The position numbers were made by a program, and so were the translations under genes. The notes below the pieces were generated by a model. That model ran no database searches. It was given only the letters and a program-made list of their open reading frames with translations, and was not told where the DNA came from. Shown here piece by piece: positions 44,402 to 55,280 of a DNA stretch of 64,000 nt. Positions within the stretch are counted from its first letter, which is position 1. The number at the start of each line of letters is the position of its first letter. The DNA is from Plazaster borealis (lineage: Eukaryota > Echinodermata > Asteroidea > Forcipulatida > Labidiasteridae), in NCBI GenBank assembly GCA_021014325.1, contig JAJGQC010000734.1, forward strand, positions 65,001 through 129,000. Reading direction: 5' to 3'.

Positions 44402-45035
44402 CTGCAACTCAAACAAAATGTAGAACTTGCAACATTAGTGATACAAAACATTACACACCAGAAAAACATTGTACGAAAAATTGGTTTCAACTCAGGATTG
44501 TGTGTATGCTTTAAATAAAAAATAAATGCAGGAAACACACATTGAAAACGTCAACCACAAACAAGTTCCGAGGAACTTGAGCATATCATCATTCAATTGA
44601 TCGCTGAAAAACCAAGCAACCGTAAATTTGGGGGATATCATATGCCTGAAGAAGTTCTCTTGAGGATTGGTGCTGGTATGAACTTGGTTATCACTAAGTA
44701 CTCAGAATAAAACTGGCATGCACATAGCATGCCAAGTTTTATTTACTGGAAGGGAGGGACCCAGTGGGTTCCATTAGCGCCACATTGTTGGATACCAAGG
44801 ACCACACATGGTTCCAGGAAGAGAGCGCTAGGTCCTGGTAGACTGAGCCCAATAACAGCAAAATGATTGCCAGACAAGATACAAATATCTTTGAATGAAT
44901 TGTTATGTTACAAGAAAGTGACTGATATGACTTCTGTTCATAAACAAGAGCACCAACATACATTCTGCACAATTATTACAGAGCTCCATTTGGGACAAGG
45001 GGTAAATATTAAAAGTAACCTTTTGGGGAGTTTAC

Positions 45036-45105
45036 CTTTTACTGGAGAGTGCAGCTCCTTTATAATAGGCTGGTGGGTAGATGTCTTTGGAGATGCTAAG
45101 CCTGA
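45036..45105 (-). CDS. Tandem exon Y, copy 4 (open)
   Basis: 70 bp, acceptor GTGTTGCAG, donor GTAAAAG|GTAAAC. The frame reads SGLASPKTSTHQPIIKELHS. It lacks the middle segment present in copies 1, 3 and 5. Confidence 0.5.
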
Positions 45106-45647
45106 CTGCAACACAAACAAAATGAACAATTTGCAACATTTAGTGTTTTAAACATTAGACATGATTAAAGCAATTATTTTAAGATAAATTGCTATTCTTT
45201 GATTTGTTTTCTATACTTTTGATCAAAAATAAATGAAGACAAAACATTCATTAAGAGCAGTAACAAAATGATTAAAGAAACTCAAGCACATCAGGAATAT
45301 ATTTTGATTGTAAAAAAAACATGTAACCCAGCCCATCAACTCTGAAATGATAGTATACTGTTCGAAATGTCGAGACCACACCGGCTCTTTTCAGAGCCAA
45401 CACTCCCACAAAAGAGATTTTATACATGGTTGTACCAGCAAGTTTACTGTTTTTTTTATTAGTTACTTCTCTGAAATCATTGCCAAACAACATACAAATA
45501 TCTTTGAATGAATTGAAATGCTAGAAGATAATGACTGATATCAACTTTAATTAAATAAGAGCAACAACATCCATTTTGCACAGTTATTATTACGAGCTCC
45601 ATTTGGACCAGGAACAAATATTATTAGTAAACTTCTTGGGAATTCAC

Positions 45648-45736
45648 CTTTTCCTGTAGAGTGCAGCTCCTTTATCACAGGCTGGTCTTGGACATACGTG
45701 TTGACAGGTAGATGTCTTTGGAGATGATAAGCCTCA
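45648..45736 (-). CDS. Tandem exon Y, copy 5
   Basis: 89 bp, acceptor GTGATGCAG, donor GGAAAAG|GTGAAT. The first half reads ISKDIYLSTR. The second half is in another frame (QPVIKELHSTG), so one base is lost or gained at ACACGTATGTCC. Confidence 0.45.
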
Positions 45737-47060
45737 CTGCATCACAAACAAATTGCACAATTCACAACATTTAGTGTTTAAGAACATCACTCATTATTAA
45801 AACAGTCAAGTTCAAAAGATGTAAATTACCTTGGCAAATTTTGATTTTACTTTCAACCTCAAAGACGTGAAGAAGACCAACAATGTTGGCAGCCAAAAAC
45901 TGTTTGGAGGAACTCGTGCATATCAGGATCATTTTGATTGTAATAACCAACAGTAATATTTGGTGACCGTTAAATGCCTGAAACAGTTCTCTTGAGGATT
46001 GGTGCTGACAGGAGTTATATTATCAGTCAGCTCTCAGAATGAAACTAGAAAACGACAAACCTCCACCAAAAGCTATTAATTTTTCTTGATAAGTATCTAA
46101 CATGAAGCATTCGATAGATTTTCCTGGAATCTATGAAAATCCCACAAAAAAATAACCCCAAACATACAAAACACAACCCAGCCTTTCAACTCTGAATTGA
46201 TTGCCAAATAACATACAGACATATCATTGCATCAGTGCAAAAGCGTTGCATCTCGATTTTGCAAAAAAGCTGTGTCACGCACAAAAATGCTCTGGGAAAA
46301 AACGTTGTATCTTGACATGAAGTTTGTTTTGTTTTTACATCCGGGCTATTTTAAGTGAGACGGGACGTTTTGACTGTTTCAAACTTGTGTGTAACATTCT
46401 AGGAAACACAACATTTTTGCACTGAAACAATGACTTGTGAAGAAAAATACTTTGCCTCATTCCAGTCCTTAGAAGATTGTACACTTACACACATGAATCA
46501 CCTCCAAAGAATCGTACAACATTGTCAGAATAAAAACTCAAAAACAACCAACTGTTGAATGCAGAAAATTAGAAGTATAAATAGAAATTCATCTTTGTGT
46601 TCAGCTTCAATGGATTCAGGAATATCAAAGACAAATTCAAGGACATTTTAACCTTCCAGTGCAAAATGAAACTAAAATTCCAAGTATTGTGCCTGAGCAG
46701 CCCAGTAGTGTATTGAATTTTTTATTTTTGTGATCAAGTTATCAACATGTTTGAATCTTCAGGCCTTCCACGATTGGATTCCTGTGACTTGCCTTCAGTC
46801 AGCTGGACATCTACAAATTTGGCAAAGTTTTGCGGATAACTGTCCAGCTACCCATCTCTCCTTACCTACAGAGGTGGTTTAGTAGCCTGCAATGTATCCA
46901 ACAGAAATTTGTATTTTAACGGTGATAAGTTAAAACATAACTTTTTAACCTTGGTATACACTTGGTATAAAATTAAGTATGTTTTGATAACAACCTTCCT
47001 GAGAAATAAACAAAAATAGGACCGGGCAAGCTTGTTGGTCTAGTGGTTAAGACATCTGGA
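45737..47060. other. Intronic or intergenic
   Basis: Remnants of the exon Y intron unit continue to about 46200. A tRNA A-box-like stretch (TTGGTCTAGTGGTTAAGAC) at about 47036-47054 looks like the head of a SINE cut by the next MITE. No gene is recognised. Confidence 0.4.
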
Positions 47061-47311
47061 CCCAATTTCATGGCTTTGCTTACTGTGAAATTCTGCGCTT
47101 ACCATCATCTTTGTCCGATTACCGGGTAAGCGCCAAATTTCTAAGCTAGCTGTGTATACATTCAAGTGAAGAATGCTTAGTAGCGTGATGTAGAAACAGG
47201 AACAAGTAAAAATTAATTGCTACAGTGAAACATGCTTACATTGTACATAAAGAGCAGAATTATCTGCTTCTGTAATTTATTGCTTACAGTAAGCAGAGCC
47301 ATGAAATTGGG
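47061..47311. mobile_element. MITE family B, TIR CCCAATTTCATGGCTYTGCTTAC
   Basis: CCCAATTTCATGGCTTTGC at the left and GCAGAGCCATGAAATTGGG at the right. About 251 bp, AT-rich, no coding. Related ends are seen at 59571-59810, 59805-60056, 61208-61392 and 62090-62565. Confidence 0.8.
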
Positions 47312-47507
47312 TTAGAACTACTCTAAAATGTAGATGGTCAAGTATACATCAGTGTTGGGTAAAACAAAGCATGAAATAAAATAACGTAGCAAGGTCTCTC
47401 GATAGTTGTACCATACTACACTAAACTCCACATCAACACTAAACTACATCAACATTTACTTTCCCAATAAAAAGAGCTTCCCATTTTGACATTCTGCACA
47501 AGAATGT

Positions 47508-48219
47508 TTAGACTACAGTCATCGCATCACAAAAAACGTCTTGGGACTTCTTGAACTTGAATAGCCTCATAATCCAACTCTGCAGAGCTACATTCTAGGG
47601 AGCTGGATCTCACATTCTGTTGCTGCACTGAGACTCTCGTGTTTCAGCTTACAGTAGTCTGGTGCCGTTTCCATCACAATGCTCATCTTTGGTCTGTCTA
47701 ATTTCAGCTCCCTTGTCTGCAAACCTCCAGTTGAGTCTGAATGACTCAGATAGTTTAAATCTCATCAAGTTGTCATAAGCCTTGTCTCAAGCTCTGTCCT
47801 GGACCATCAAGTCTTTGTCTTGAACTTCACAACACCACATGCTGGTAGCTCATCTTTGCAAAGCATTTCTGTGCATCTTTCCTGGTCTATGATCTGCAGG
47901 ATTTGTAGCTGTGTTCCTTTCTGGAGAGTGACTGTGTTCATGGTACATGTTGTCATTAGATAGTCCTTCAGATCTCATCCAGGTCTGAACCGCCATACTT
48001 CAACACTCTGGTGGGATGACAGTGTAATCATCAACTCCATCCCTTGCATCACTCTCAGCATTATCAGTGGCTTAGGTTCACTGCAGGTGAATGCTTGAAT
48101 ACACCTCAGCATAGCTGGATCACTACCAGTCCTACATCATCTCGTTCTTCAATTTCTATCCTTTCACCAGATGCAGTTAGCTCCTGAAGAATTATTCCCT
48201 CAATGTAACAGTCAAACAT
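47508..48219 (-). pseudogene. Frame-broken coding segment, unknown family
   Basis: No single ORF reveals this, but stitching frames on the minus strand gives a continuous protein-like reading of about 235 residues. In order: MFDCYIEGIILQELTASGER, then IEIEERDDVGLVV, then DPAMLRCIQAFTCSEPKPLI, ...SSHQSVEVWRFRPG, then DLKDYLMTTCTMNTVTLQKG, ...IIDQERCTEMLCKDEL, then ELKLDRPKMSIVMETAPDYC, ...SAATECEIQLPR, then VALQSWIMRLFKFKKSQDVF and TAA at 47508. At least three frame changes and internal stops occur. The composition (alternating hydrophobic and charged residues, Cys and Trp retained) is protein-like. An acceptor-like TGTACTGCAG lies just upstream at about 48258. I do not recognise the family. 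Confidence 0.5.
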
Positions 48220-48689
48220 AATGTTTCAATTTTATTTATTTCCATATTGACCACTGCAGTACACAAACAAATCAACAGACAAATAATATGCAAAACAAAG
48301 CATTGTCAGAATCTTACTGTTGAACAAAATGATTCACGGAAACTTAACAAGAAATATGTCTTGACGAACAATATCTGGTGTTAATTTCTTTTCAATACAT
48401 TTTTTTTGACAAAACACACATTGCCAATTGTTTTTAAACAGCCACAAAATAAAACCGAAAAAACTTCTTTTAGTCACAATCAGGCAAATAAAATTATTTT
48501 CAAATTTTCACAATAATTATCAACCATCTTAGTCTGATTGTTCAATTAAATGAATAATGGAAACTTAACAAGAAATCATTATTGACAAATAGTACCTGGT
48601 ATTATTTGCCTTAAATCAATCACAGTTTGACAAAACACACATCAATAGAATTACAATTTGTAAAATTTGACACCTGTAGAGTAATTTAT

Positions 48690-49080
48690 TGGAGTCATGG
48701 CTGGGGGAAGTCCTCCATCAACATGGGCCAATTTGATCCTCTCCCTCCAGTCAGATCAGTCGTTCATGCAGGAGTGTAGGTCTTCAGTCATGGGAGACTC
48801 CTGTATCTCTCCTCCTCTTGCCTCTGGAGGCCTTTCCTTGGGTTGGTTCCCACAAGATGAGGGAGTAAGCTGCCACTTCATCAGATTGCTGAAAACAGTG
48901 CCTTGCAAGTCTTGTCTGATATGTTTGGTAGACCACCATGGAGGTGGGTATCCTAAGGCCATCCTCAGCATATGGGTCCAAGTCCCATGTAAGGTCTTCC
49001 TCTGCTTGGCAGTGAGTGTCCAGATTTCAGCACCACAGCAAGTTTGACTCAAGTCATTGACACATAATAAAAACAATAGG
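48690..49080 (-). pseudogene. LINE reverse transcriptase, C-terminal fragment
   Basis: The minus-strand frame contains CGAEIWTLTAKQRKTLHGTW and THMLRMALG, followed (in a second frame) by LARHCFQQSDEVAAYSLILW and EPTQGKASRGKRRRDTGVS. WTLT...L.GT.THMLRMAL and GHC.R..E.....LWEP.HGKRSRG are the usual end of the ORF2 protein in RTE/CR1-type non-LTR retrotransposons. The frame shifts around 48950. The polymerase core is absent. Confidence 0.75.
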
Positions 49081-49568
49081 CCTACACTTCTTGGGGGCAA
49101 GGGCAATTATTAGTTCCTTACTCTAACAATTCACAGTTGGACCTAAACAAATGATACCGAATGAAACCTGATACACTTTTGGGGTCCTAACATAGAACAA
49201 ACTTTGATCCATACTAAGCATAAAAATTATCCATTCTTCAGGTCTGATGTAGAACCAAATAAATAATGGAAACTCAACAAAAAATACTGTTTGAATAATA
49301 TCTTGTATTTATTTGCCTGCAAGACAAAAATTTACAGCTGAACAAAACACACATCACAAAAGAAAATGTAGGAATAGATAAAACCAATTCACTTTTTGGG
49401 GTCATAGTTTTTGGAGTTTAATCTAAATCCTTAATCCTCAGCAGGGTTCGACCTTAGCGGTCACCAAATGCAGTGGCGGGCGAGTCAAAACCCCTTCTTT
49501 ACTAGCCCGCTAGTAGATAAGGTGGTTAAATCTCAAAGAGAGATTATTTTTTAAGTTCGTAAAATGGT

Positions 49569-50155
49569 TTAAAGGTATACACCAATCCTTCACCGATCTT
49601 GAACTCTTGGTGGCAGCAGTAATGCCTCAATTACTGCGGTGGTACCTGGGTGGTACTGCGCTGCCTATCGATGGGCTTAAGGGCTGGGCTACACTAGTAA
49701 ATTTATAAATGGTTATATGTAAATAATGGTTGTTTATAAATAATAGTTACATAAGTGGCAAGGTCGTACCACCGCAGTACCACCGCAGTTTGTCTGCTGC
49801 CACCAAGAGTTCAAGATCGGTGAAGGATTGGTGTATTGTACACTTTTGGTAACAGCTCAAAATCAGTGTCCACATTTTGTGCGATTTAACATTATGCATG
49901 AACAAACGAACCTGTGAAAGTTTGAAAGAGAAAATAGTGGAAAGAGACCGTACATGTATGTGTTTTCTGTTTTTTCAAAATATCGCGCGTGATAAAAACT
50001 ATTGTTTTACTCATTTCTCAGAAACGATAGCATTTTAGGCAGAAATATTTTAAGGAACCCTTTCAACCATTACTTACTTTAAATCATGTAAGTTGTGTGT
50101 GAATCTGTGAATATTTGTGTTTTTCGATCTTACCAATAGTGAACAGGGCCTTTAA
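49569..50155. mobile_element. TTTAAAGG-type MITE with a second MITE nested in its left end
   Basis: The outer ends are TTTAAAGG at 49569 and GGGCCTTTAA at 50155, with CACTTTTGGTAACAGCTC resuming at about 49842. The inner insert (49580-49833) has perfect 40-bp inverted arms starting CACCAATCCTTCACCGATC. Confidence 0.65.
49580..49833. mobile_element. Nested MITE with 40-bp perfect TIRs
   Basis: CACCAATCCTTCACCGATCT at 49580 and its complement ending GGATTGGTG at about 49833 are perfect over about 40 bp. They are followed inward by inverted GCGGTGGTACC/GGTACTGCGGTGG-like sequence. TATA/TATT flank the element. Confidence 0.8.
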
Positions 50156-51600
50156 GAAGTCTTAATTATTTGCTAGATTTAATGTGGCCGCGATCGCGAT
50201 TGCAACCGCGATCATTCATTTCAGTATACAAACGTTAAAACATGCATGCACATAACCACATGGTACTGAGTTATCCACTGGCACCACAACAATCGGTCGC
50301 CCGGTCATACATGCACACACAACACATGGTGTATTGTGCAGTATACAACACAGCGGGTACATAGTCCATGCTAACCAACGTTCCGCACGCTGTGATTGGC
50401 CGTTGAAATTTCCATATTCATAAGCAAACTTGGCTAGTCTCCAACTCGGTACACTTTCACAAGTCGAGTAAAGAATAACAGCATAGTGTGGCGCACGCCT
50501 GCGGATTCTGTACTATACACAGCCTTGGATTTAGGCTATTCAAACATCGACAACTTTTGCCCGCAGAGGGTGATGCTGCATGCGGGACAAAGTTAATTTA
50601 ATTTGTTCCCAATGTGCGTTGTCGACCGATCGTTTAATCACAACAATTTCATTGCAAAAGAAGTTCTATAAAACCCATCCCAACATCATGAATCCATTAA
50701 AATGGTTGTTGGTGAAAAAGTATTATTAAGAGCAGACATTAGGGGATTAGATCGTCCAAAAACATAATTTTGCGAACTTCACTTCCGTGGTTTTTTGTGG
50801 TTTTTTTTACGCTTGAAAATTACGTGAGAGACTGAAAAAACTTGCGGGCGACCAAAAGTTTTGGTTGAATCGCCCGTCCGCTAGTGAAGAATATATTTAA
50901 GGGAAACCCCTGCTTAGCCCATGGTGTCGATCCCATCAATAAATTATTAGTTTTCTAAATGTAGTCCTCAGTCCAACACCCACCATACAGTAACTCAACA
51001 CCCAAACTGTTGGACTCTGATTATGGTGGTATGCCTGATCCAATGACAGCATGATCAATTTACTAGAGCAGTCCTCAGTCCAACAGAATCTATCAGTATG
51101 TGCTGTTGGATTTTGAAGGGTTGATGATGGTTAGGGTCAAAGAAAAGGGACACTATAGAATACCAATGGGAAAAGCCCACTTGTTGCTCTACTAAAGTTG
51201 TCTGGTGTTAATTTGTCTTCAAGACAACCAGTCACACTGTCTTCACAGTGGGACAAAACACACATCACAAAATCCACCTGACACAGAATAAAATCAAATA
51301 CATGTTTTTGGGGCATCGTTAGGACAAATTTATTTGACAACACTGCACAAATAAATTTTTCAGGTGTGATATACGATCAAATGAATAAGTAACTCGACAA
51401 GAAAACACTTCTTTAAAACTCAACAAGAAAACACTTGTTTAAACTCGACAAGAAAACACTTGTTTGACATAAATAAGATTTTGTTTATTTTACCTTCAAG
51501 AGAACCAAACACTACTGGACAAAACACAAATCACAAAAAAACAAAGAATAAAACCAGTTTACTTTTTTGTGGTCATAGTTTTTCAGAAGTCAAATTTATT

Positions 51601-52340
51601 TCATTAACCTTCAAAAGGGTTTTACATTACATTGTTTTGGGATCATTACTTTAGGGAACATTTTTTCTGTACACTTCACAAGGAATGTTCTTTGTTTAAT
51701 TAGCCTTCCCATGAAATATATAAATTGCACATCACACATGTGCACTAACACTACCGCTTGGCAAAATGAGGAAACATCGCGCCTTTTTGTATGGGGCTGA
51801 TGGTGGTGTGAGGCATATGCGTTTGTGCGCCAGCCTAGTGCACAACTCTATGGCGTTTGCAAACCAATGATGTCTGTCCACGTGCGTGAATGTAATTAAC
51901 ATTTTATTGGAAAGGCTAATTGCATTGAGACATGAATGGAGTTTGCAAGTTTAATAATAACCTTAAGAAAATCAACATTTCTTGTGAGGTTGGTGCCTCC
52001 AAGTTGCCTTTAAAAAGTGCAATGAAGTGACAAGGCAAAGCTTTCTGCCTCGAGTCTTTCTAAGCATCAACTGAATGTTAACTGAAAAAAAGTTTTATAT
52101 ATTGAGTCACCTGAGCAACTTGAGGTTGTAGCTGTGACACGGTGTTCCTTGTCTATGTGCTTGCATGCTTCACACTGCAGGGAGGGACACTTGAGCATGT
52201 AGTTGTGCTTTCAGTGCAGCAAACACTTGTGTGGTAACAAGCACCATTCATACTGAAGCTGGTTGACACTGCATAAGAAATAGTAGCCAAACAGTTAATG
52301 CATTTAGGGCCTACATAATGTAAAGAAAACTGTCACAGGA
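51601..52340. other. Intergenic, nothing recognised
   Basis: No gene, RNA or bounded repeat is supported here. Confidence 0.4.
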
Positions 52341-52713
52341 TTTAAAGGCACTGGACACGTTTGGAAATTATCAAAGACCAGTAATCTCACTTGGTGTATG
52401 CCAACATCATGTTTAAAGTAACAAGCCTGTGAAAATTTGGGCTCCATTGGTCATCGAAGTTGCAAGAAAACAATGAAAGAAAAAAACACCCTTGTTGCAC
52501 AAATTTGTGTGCTTTCAGATGCCTGAAAAAGACTTCTGATTCAAATAATTATTTCAGTGAGAAACTACCTTTTTTCTCAAAAACTACTTTCAGAAGGAGT
52601 CGTTTCTCACAATGTTTTATATTATCAACAGCTCTCCGTTGCTCATTACCAAGGAAGTTTTTATGCTATTTTTTGAGTAATTACCAAACATGACATGTAC
52701 AGTGCCTTTAAAT
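52341..52713. mobile_element. MITE family A, copy 3
   Basis: TTTAAAGGCACTGGACACG at the left and GTACAGTGCCTTTAAA at the right. The interior (GGTCATCGAAGTTGCAAG, ACAAATTTGTGTGCTTTCAG) matches copies 1 and 2. Confidence 0.82.
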
Positions 52714-53857
52714 TGTGTTATAGACATTAATGGTCGATTGAAAGTTATTGAAATTTGTTCTTTGTGTACAGAAAAGAAAAAAGAGAAAAAACAAAGGTTT
52801 TTATTGTTTGAAGAATAAGATGCAAGAATTGGTTGTTTTTTCTACAACCCAAACTCTTGTTAAAGCTTTTCTTTTTTATGACTAAATAAAAACATTTTAA
52901 GACATTGGGAGAATTGTCACACCCCAAATTTGGTGAAATCCTGCCATGCTGTACCAATTAGTCAACCCCCTCCCCCCACACACACGAGGCGAAAACGTTT
53001 CCCCAGTCGGCCCCTTCCAAAACATAAATTTTTCAAGGTGCATCGGTGGCCAGGAGGTGAAGGGGTGGGAAGCTGCTGCGCACAGACTCCTTACAATGTA
53101 TGCTAAAATAAATTCAGCCTCCAAACCCACTTTGTTGTGCCTTGGTATCTGGCCTGGCAACTTTGTATAACATAAAGCATTTATGAAAACGGGAATAAAT
53201 GCAAGAAAAACTGACATTATTTTAAACAGTGAAAAACACAACAAAACACACTCATTCTAAAATGGCCAGGATTAATAATAAGTGAATCAAACCACTGTGA
53301 CTCGACAGAAAGGCAAGACGGCTATTGGTATCAGATGACAAGAAAAACTAATTCTAAAATGACCAGGATTAATAAAAGTGAACCAAACTACTGTACTGTG
53401 AGTTAAGAAGACTATCAATCCAATCTTAAAATGGAAAAAGAATTCTAAACAAATAAATCAAGGGAGCAGGCAATGGGGGAGGGTATGTTTATTGTCAGAT
53501 GATGGAACAAGCATTTTGGCCAGGATTGTACGTCTGCTGTATTTTATTATTCGTCTGGAGGAATTTGTGGCTAAAACGTTAATTATTTACCTTTAAACAA
53601 GAAAATTCAAGTTGAATTTTCTTGCGCGACCAGGAATGTGCGCACACATGCCCAAGGAAACAAAGGATGGTGTTCCAGCGAGTAATGCATGACAAGACCT
53701 TCAGTGTAGTTTACTGTTATCAATTATAAGGTATCAATTAGGGATGAAATCAATGCACATGAAAAACATGACCTCATCAGAGACAGCCAACATGAATTCA
53801 CAAAAGGCAGATGATGTAGCACCAACTTAAGACTCAGACATGGAAGATAGGCCTATC
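52714..53857. other. Intergenic with a short ~96-bp direct repeat
   Basis: ATTCTAAAATGGCCAGGATT at 53255 and ATTCTAAAATGACCAGGATT at 53351 start two related units. Frames at 52897-53244 (-) and 52946-53170 (+) are mutually overlapping and have no recognisable domain. Confidence 0.4.
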
Positions 53858-55060
53858 AGCCAAGAAATAGATCATGGGCTACCAGTGAGTAGATGTGATA
53901 TACTTAGATTGACAAAAGACATTTGACACTGTACCACATACAAGATTACTAGCAAGATGCAAGCACATGGAATATTACGGGACGTAATAAAATGATAGAA
54001 GCGTGGCTGAAAGACAGAAAACAGTCCTGAGAACAGAATCAATGTGGGGAAATGTAACAAGCTCTTTCATCCATGGATCAGTTTTGGGACCAATCTGCTT
54101 ATATTGATATTAGTGAATAACATGGACGACGTGGTGGAGTCAAATATTGATATCGATCAGTAATTTTGCAGACCACACAAAAATGACAAGGGGAATTTCA
54201 TCATCGTTGGACTGGGAAATACTGCAACTTGGGGATCTGGATAATTTACATGGTTGGGCATCAGTTAATGAAATTCATTGTCAAATATGTGGAGTAATGC
54301 ACCTGAGCTTGAACAACACCAACGAAGATTACAAATTGACTGGGTAGAAACTACAACACTTATCAGAAGAAAAGAACTTGGGAGTTTGGCTGTAGAGTTC
54401 GCTCAACATCAGCAAAAAAAGTGCAAAAGCAGCAAAGAAAGCCAGAAAAGTGCAGGGCTCAAAATAAACATTGGACCCCGGGCCTGAGACCAGTGATTTT
54501 ATTGTCGATCCAATAAACTTGGAATGGACAAGTCCAGAGGTCTTGTGTTTTTCAATTAAATAAAAAACCTCATTGTGTAATAATATCTTTATGAAAAAGA
54601 CTATGAGTCTGATAAATATCTTTCATTTCTGGATTGAAGTACACTTACAGATAAGATAAATGAGATAGGCCTACAGATCTTGTTAAAATCATTTAAATTC
54701 TGGTCTTGTAAAATAAATTGAAGTCCAGTAAACATTTTGAGCTACAAGTACAAGCCCTGTGCACAGTCTTGTGGATTTTCCCAAAAATTTGAGCCCTGAA
54801 GACCTGGGAATGATTCGGCGAAACAATACTACAAGGATAAAATAATTATGGGAAAGATATCATAAAGCCTTGGTAAGACCACACCCGGACTATGGCATGG
54901 AAGTTTGGAGACCGAATTTACAAAAAGACAAGGACCTGCTTGAAAAAGTTCAACGGGGGGCAACAAAAATGGTGTCAGGGTTCAACAATCTAGAATATCA
55001 GGAAAGAACTAAACGGATGCACCTTACTGCCCAATGACAGGGTTAATGCAGAAACAATCT
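53858..55060 (+). pseudogene. CR1/L2-type LINE reverse transcriptase remnant
   Basis: Pieces in order: TFDTVPHTRLL (motif A area), MIEAWLKDRKQ, GSVLGPI (motif B), FADHTKM (motif C, normally FADDTK), LDNLHGWASV, ICGVMHLSLNNTN and DYKLTG. After an inserted element come ALVRPHPDYGMEVWRPNLQK and LLEKVQRGATKMVSGFNNLE. Frames change several times and stops are present, so it is dead. The order is that of CR1-like LINEs. The insertion of the element at 54453-54798 falls between KAAKKARKV and LGMIRRN. Confidence 0.82.
54453..54798. mobile_element. Short CAGGGCTC element inside the LINE
   Basis: 346 bp, starting CAGGGCTCAAAATAAAC and ending AAAATTTGAGCCCTG. Related to 18469-19419 in inverted orientation. 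It interrupts the LINE reading, so it is younger than that LINE copy. Confidence 0.7.
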
Positions 55061-55280
55061 TCAAGCTCAGCAATAAATCAAGAACAAAGGCAAAAATGAC
55101 TGAAAAAGTGGCAGTCGGATATGGACATTTTTCCACTCAAGTCAAGGTAATTAAATTAGTCAAGGCTTTATTTGTACACACAGTTTTAACTTTATATAGG
55201 GTAGGACTAGACACTAGCCCACCTTGTTGAGCTGTAATGGCTCTCTTTTAACATCGGTCTTATAACACTCACCATTACAG
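55061..55280. other. Intergenic
   Basis: No feature recognised between the LINE remnant and the long inverted repeat. Confidence 0.4.

Larger units (their letters stand above)
49442..50912. mobile_element. hAT-like element, 1.47 kb
   Basis: Starts CAGGGTTCGACCTTAGCGG and ends AAGGGAAACCCCTG. The terminal five to six bases are complementary. GGGCGAGTC/CTAGCCCGCTAG at the left and GGGCGACC..CGCCCGTCCGCTAG at the right give further inverted similarity. It interrupts the 210-bp tandem repeats. No transposase frame and no exact target duplication were found. Confidence 0.5.
48300..51600. repeat. Diverged ~210-bp tandem repeat, interrupted by insertions
   Basis: Units marked by GGAAACTTAACAAGAAAT and, about 90 bp later, GACAAAACACACATC occur near 48349, 48551, 49262 and 51383, with a partial one near 51190. 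Between them sit a LINE fragment (48690-49080) and a 1.47-kb hAT-like element (49442-50912). The last unit has a local triplication of CTCGACAAGAAAACACTT (51383-51466). Confidence 0.65.

Noticed and set aside
52897..53244. 115-codon minus-strand frame
   Set aside because: It has no homology I can recognise, no splice context, and is overlapped by an equally plausible plus-strand frame.
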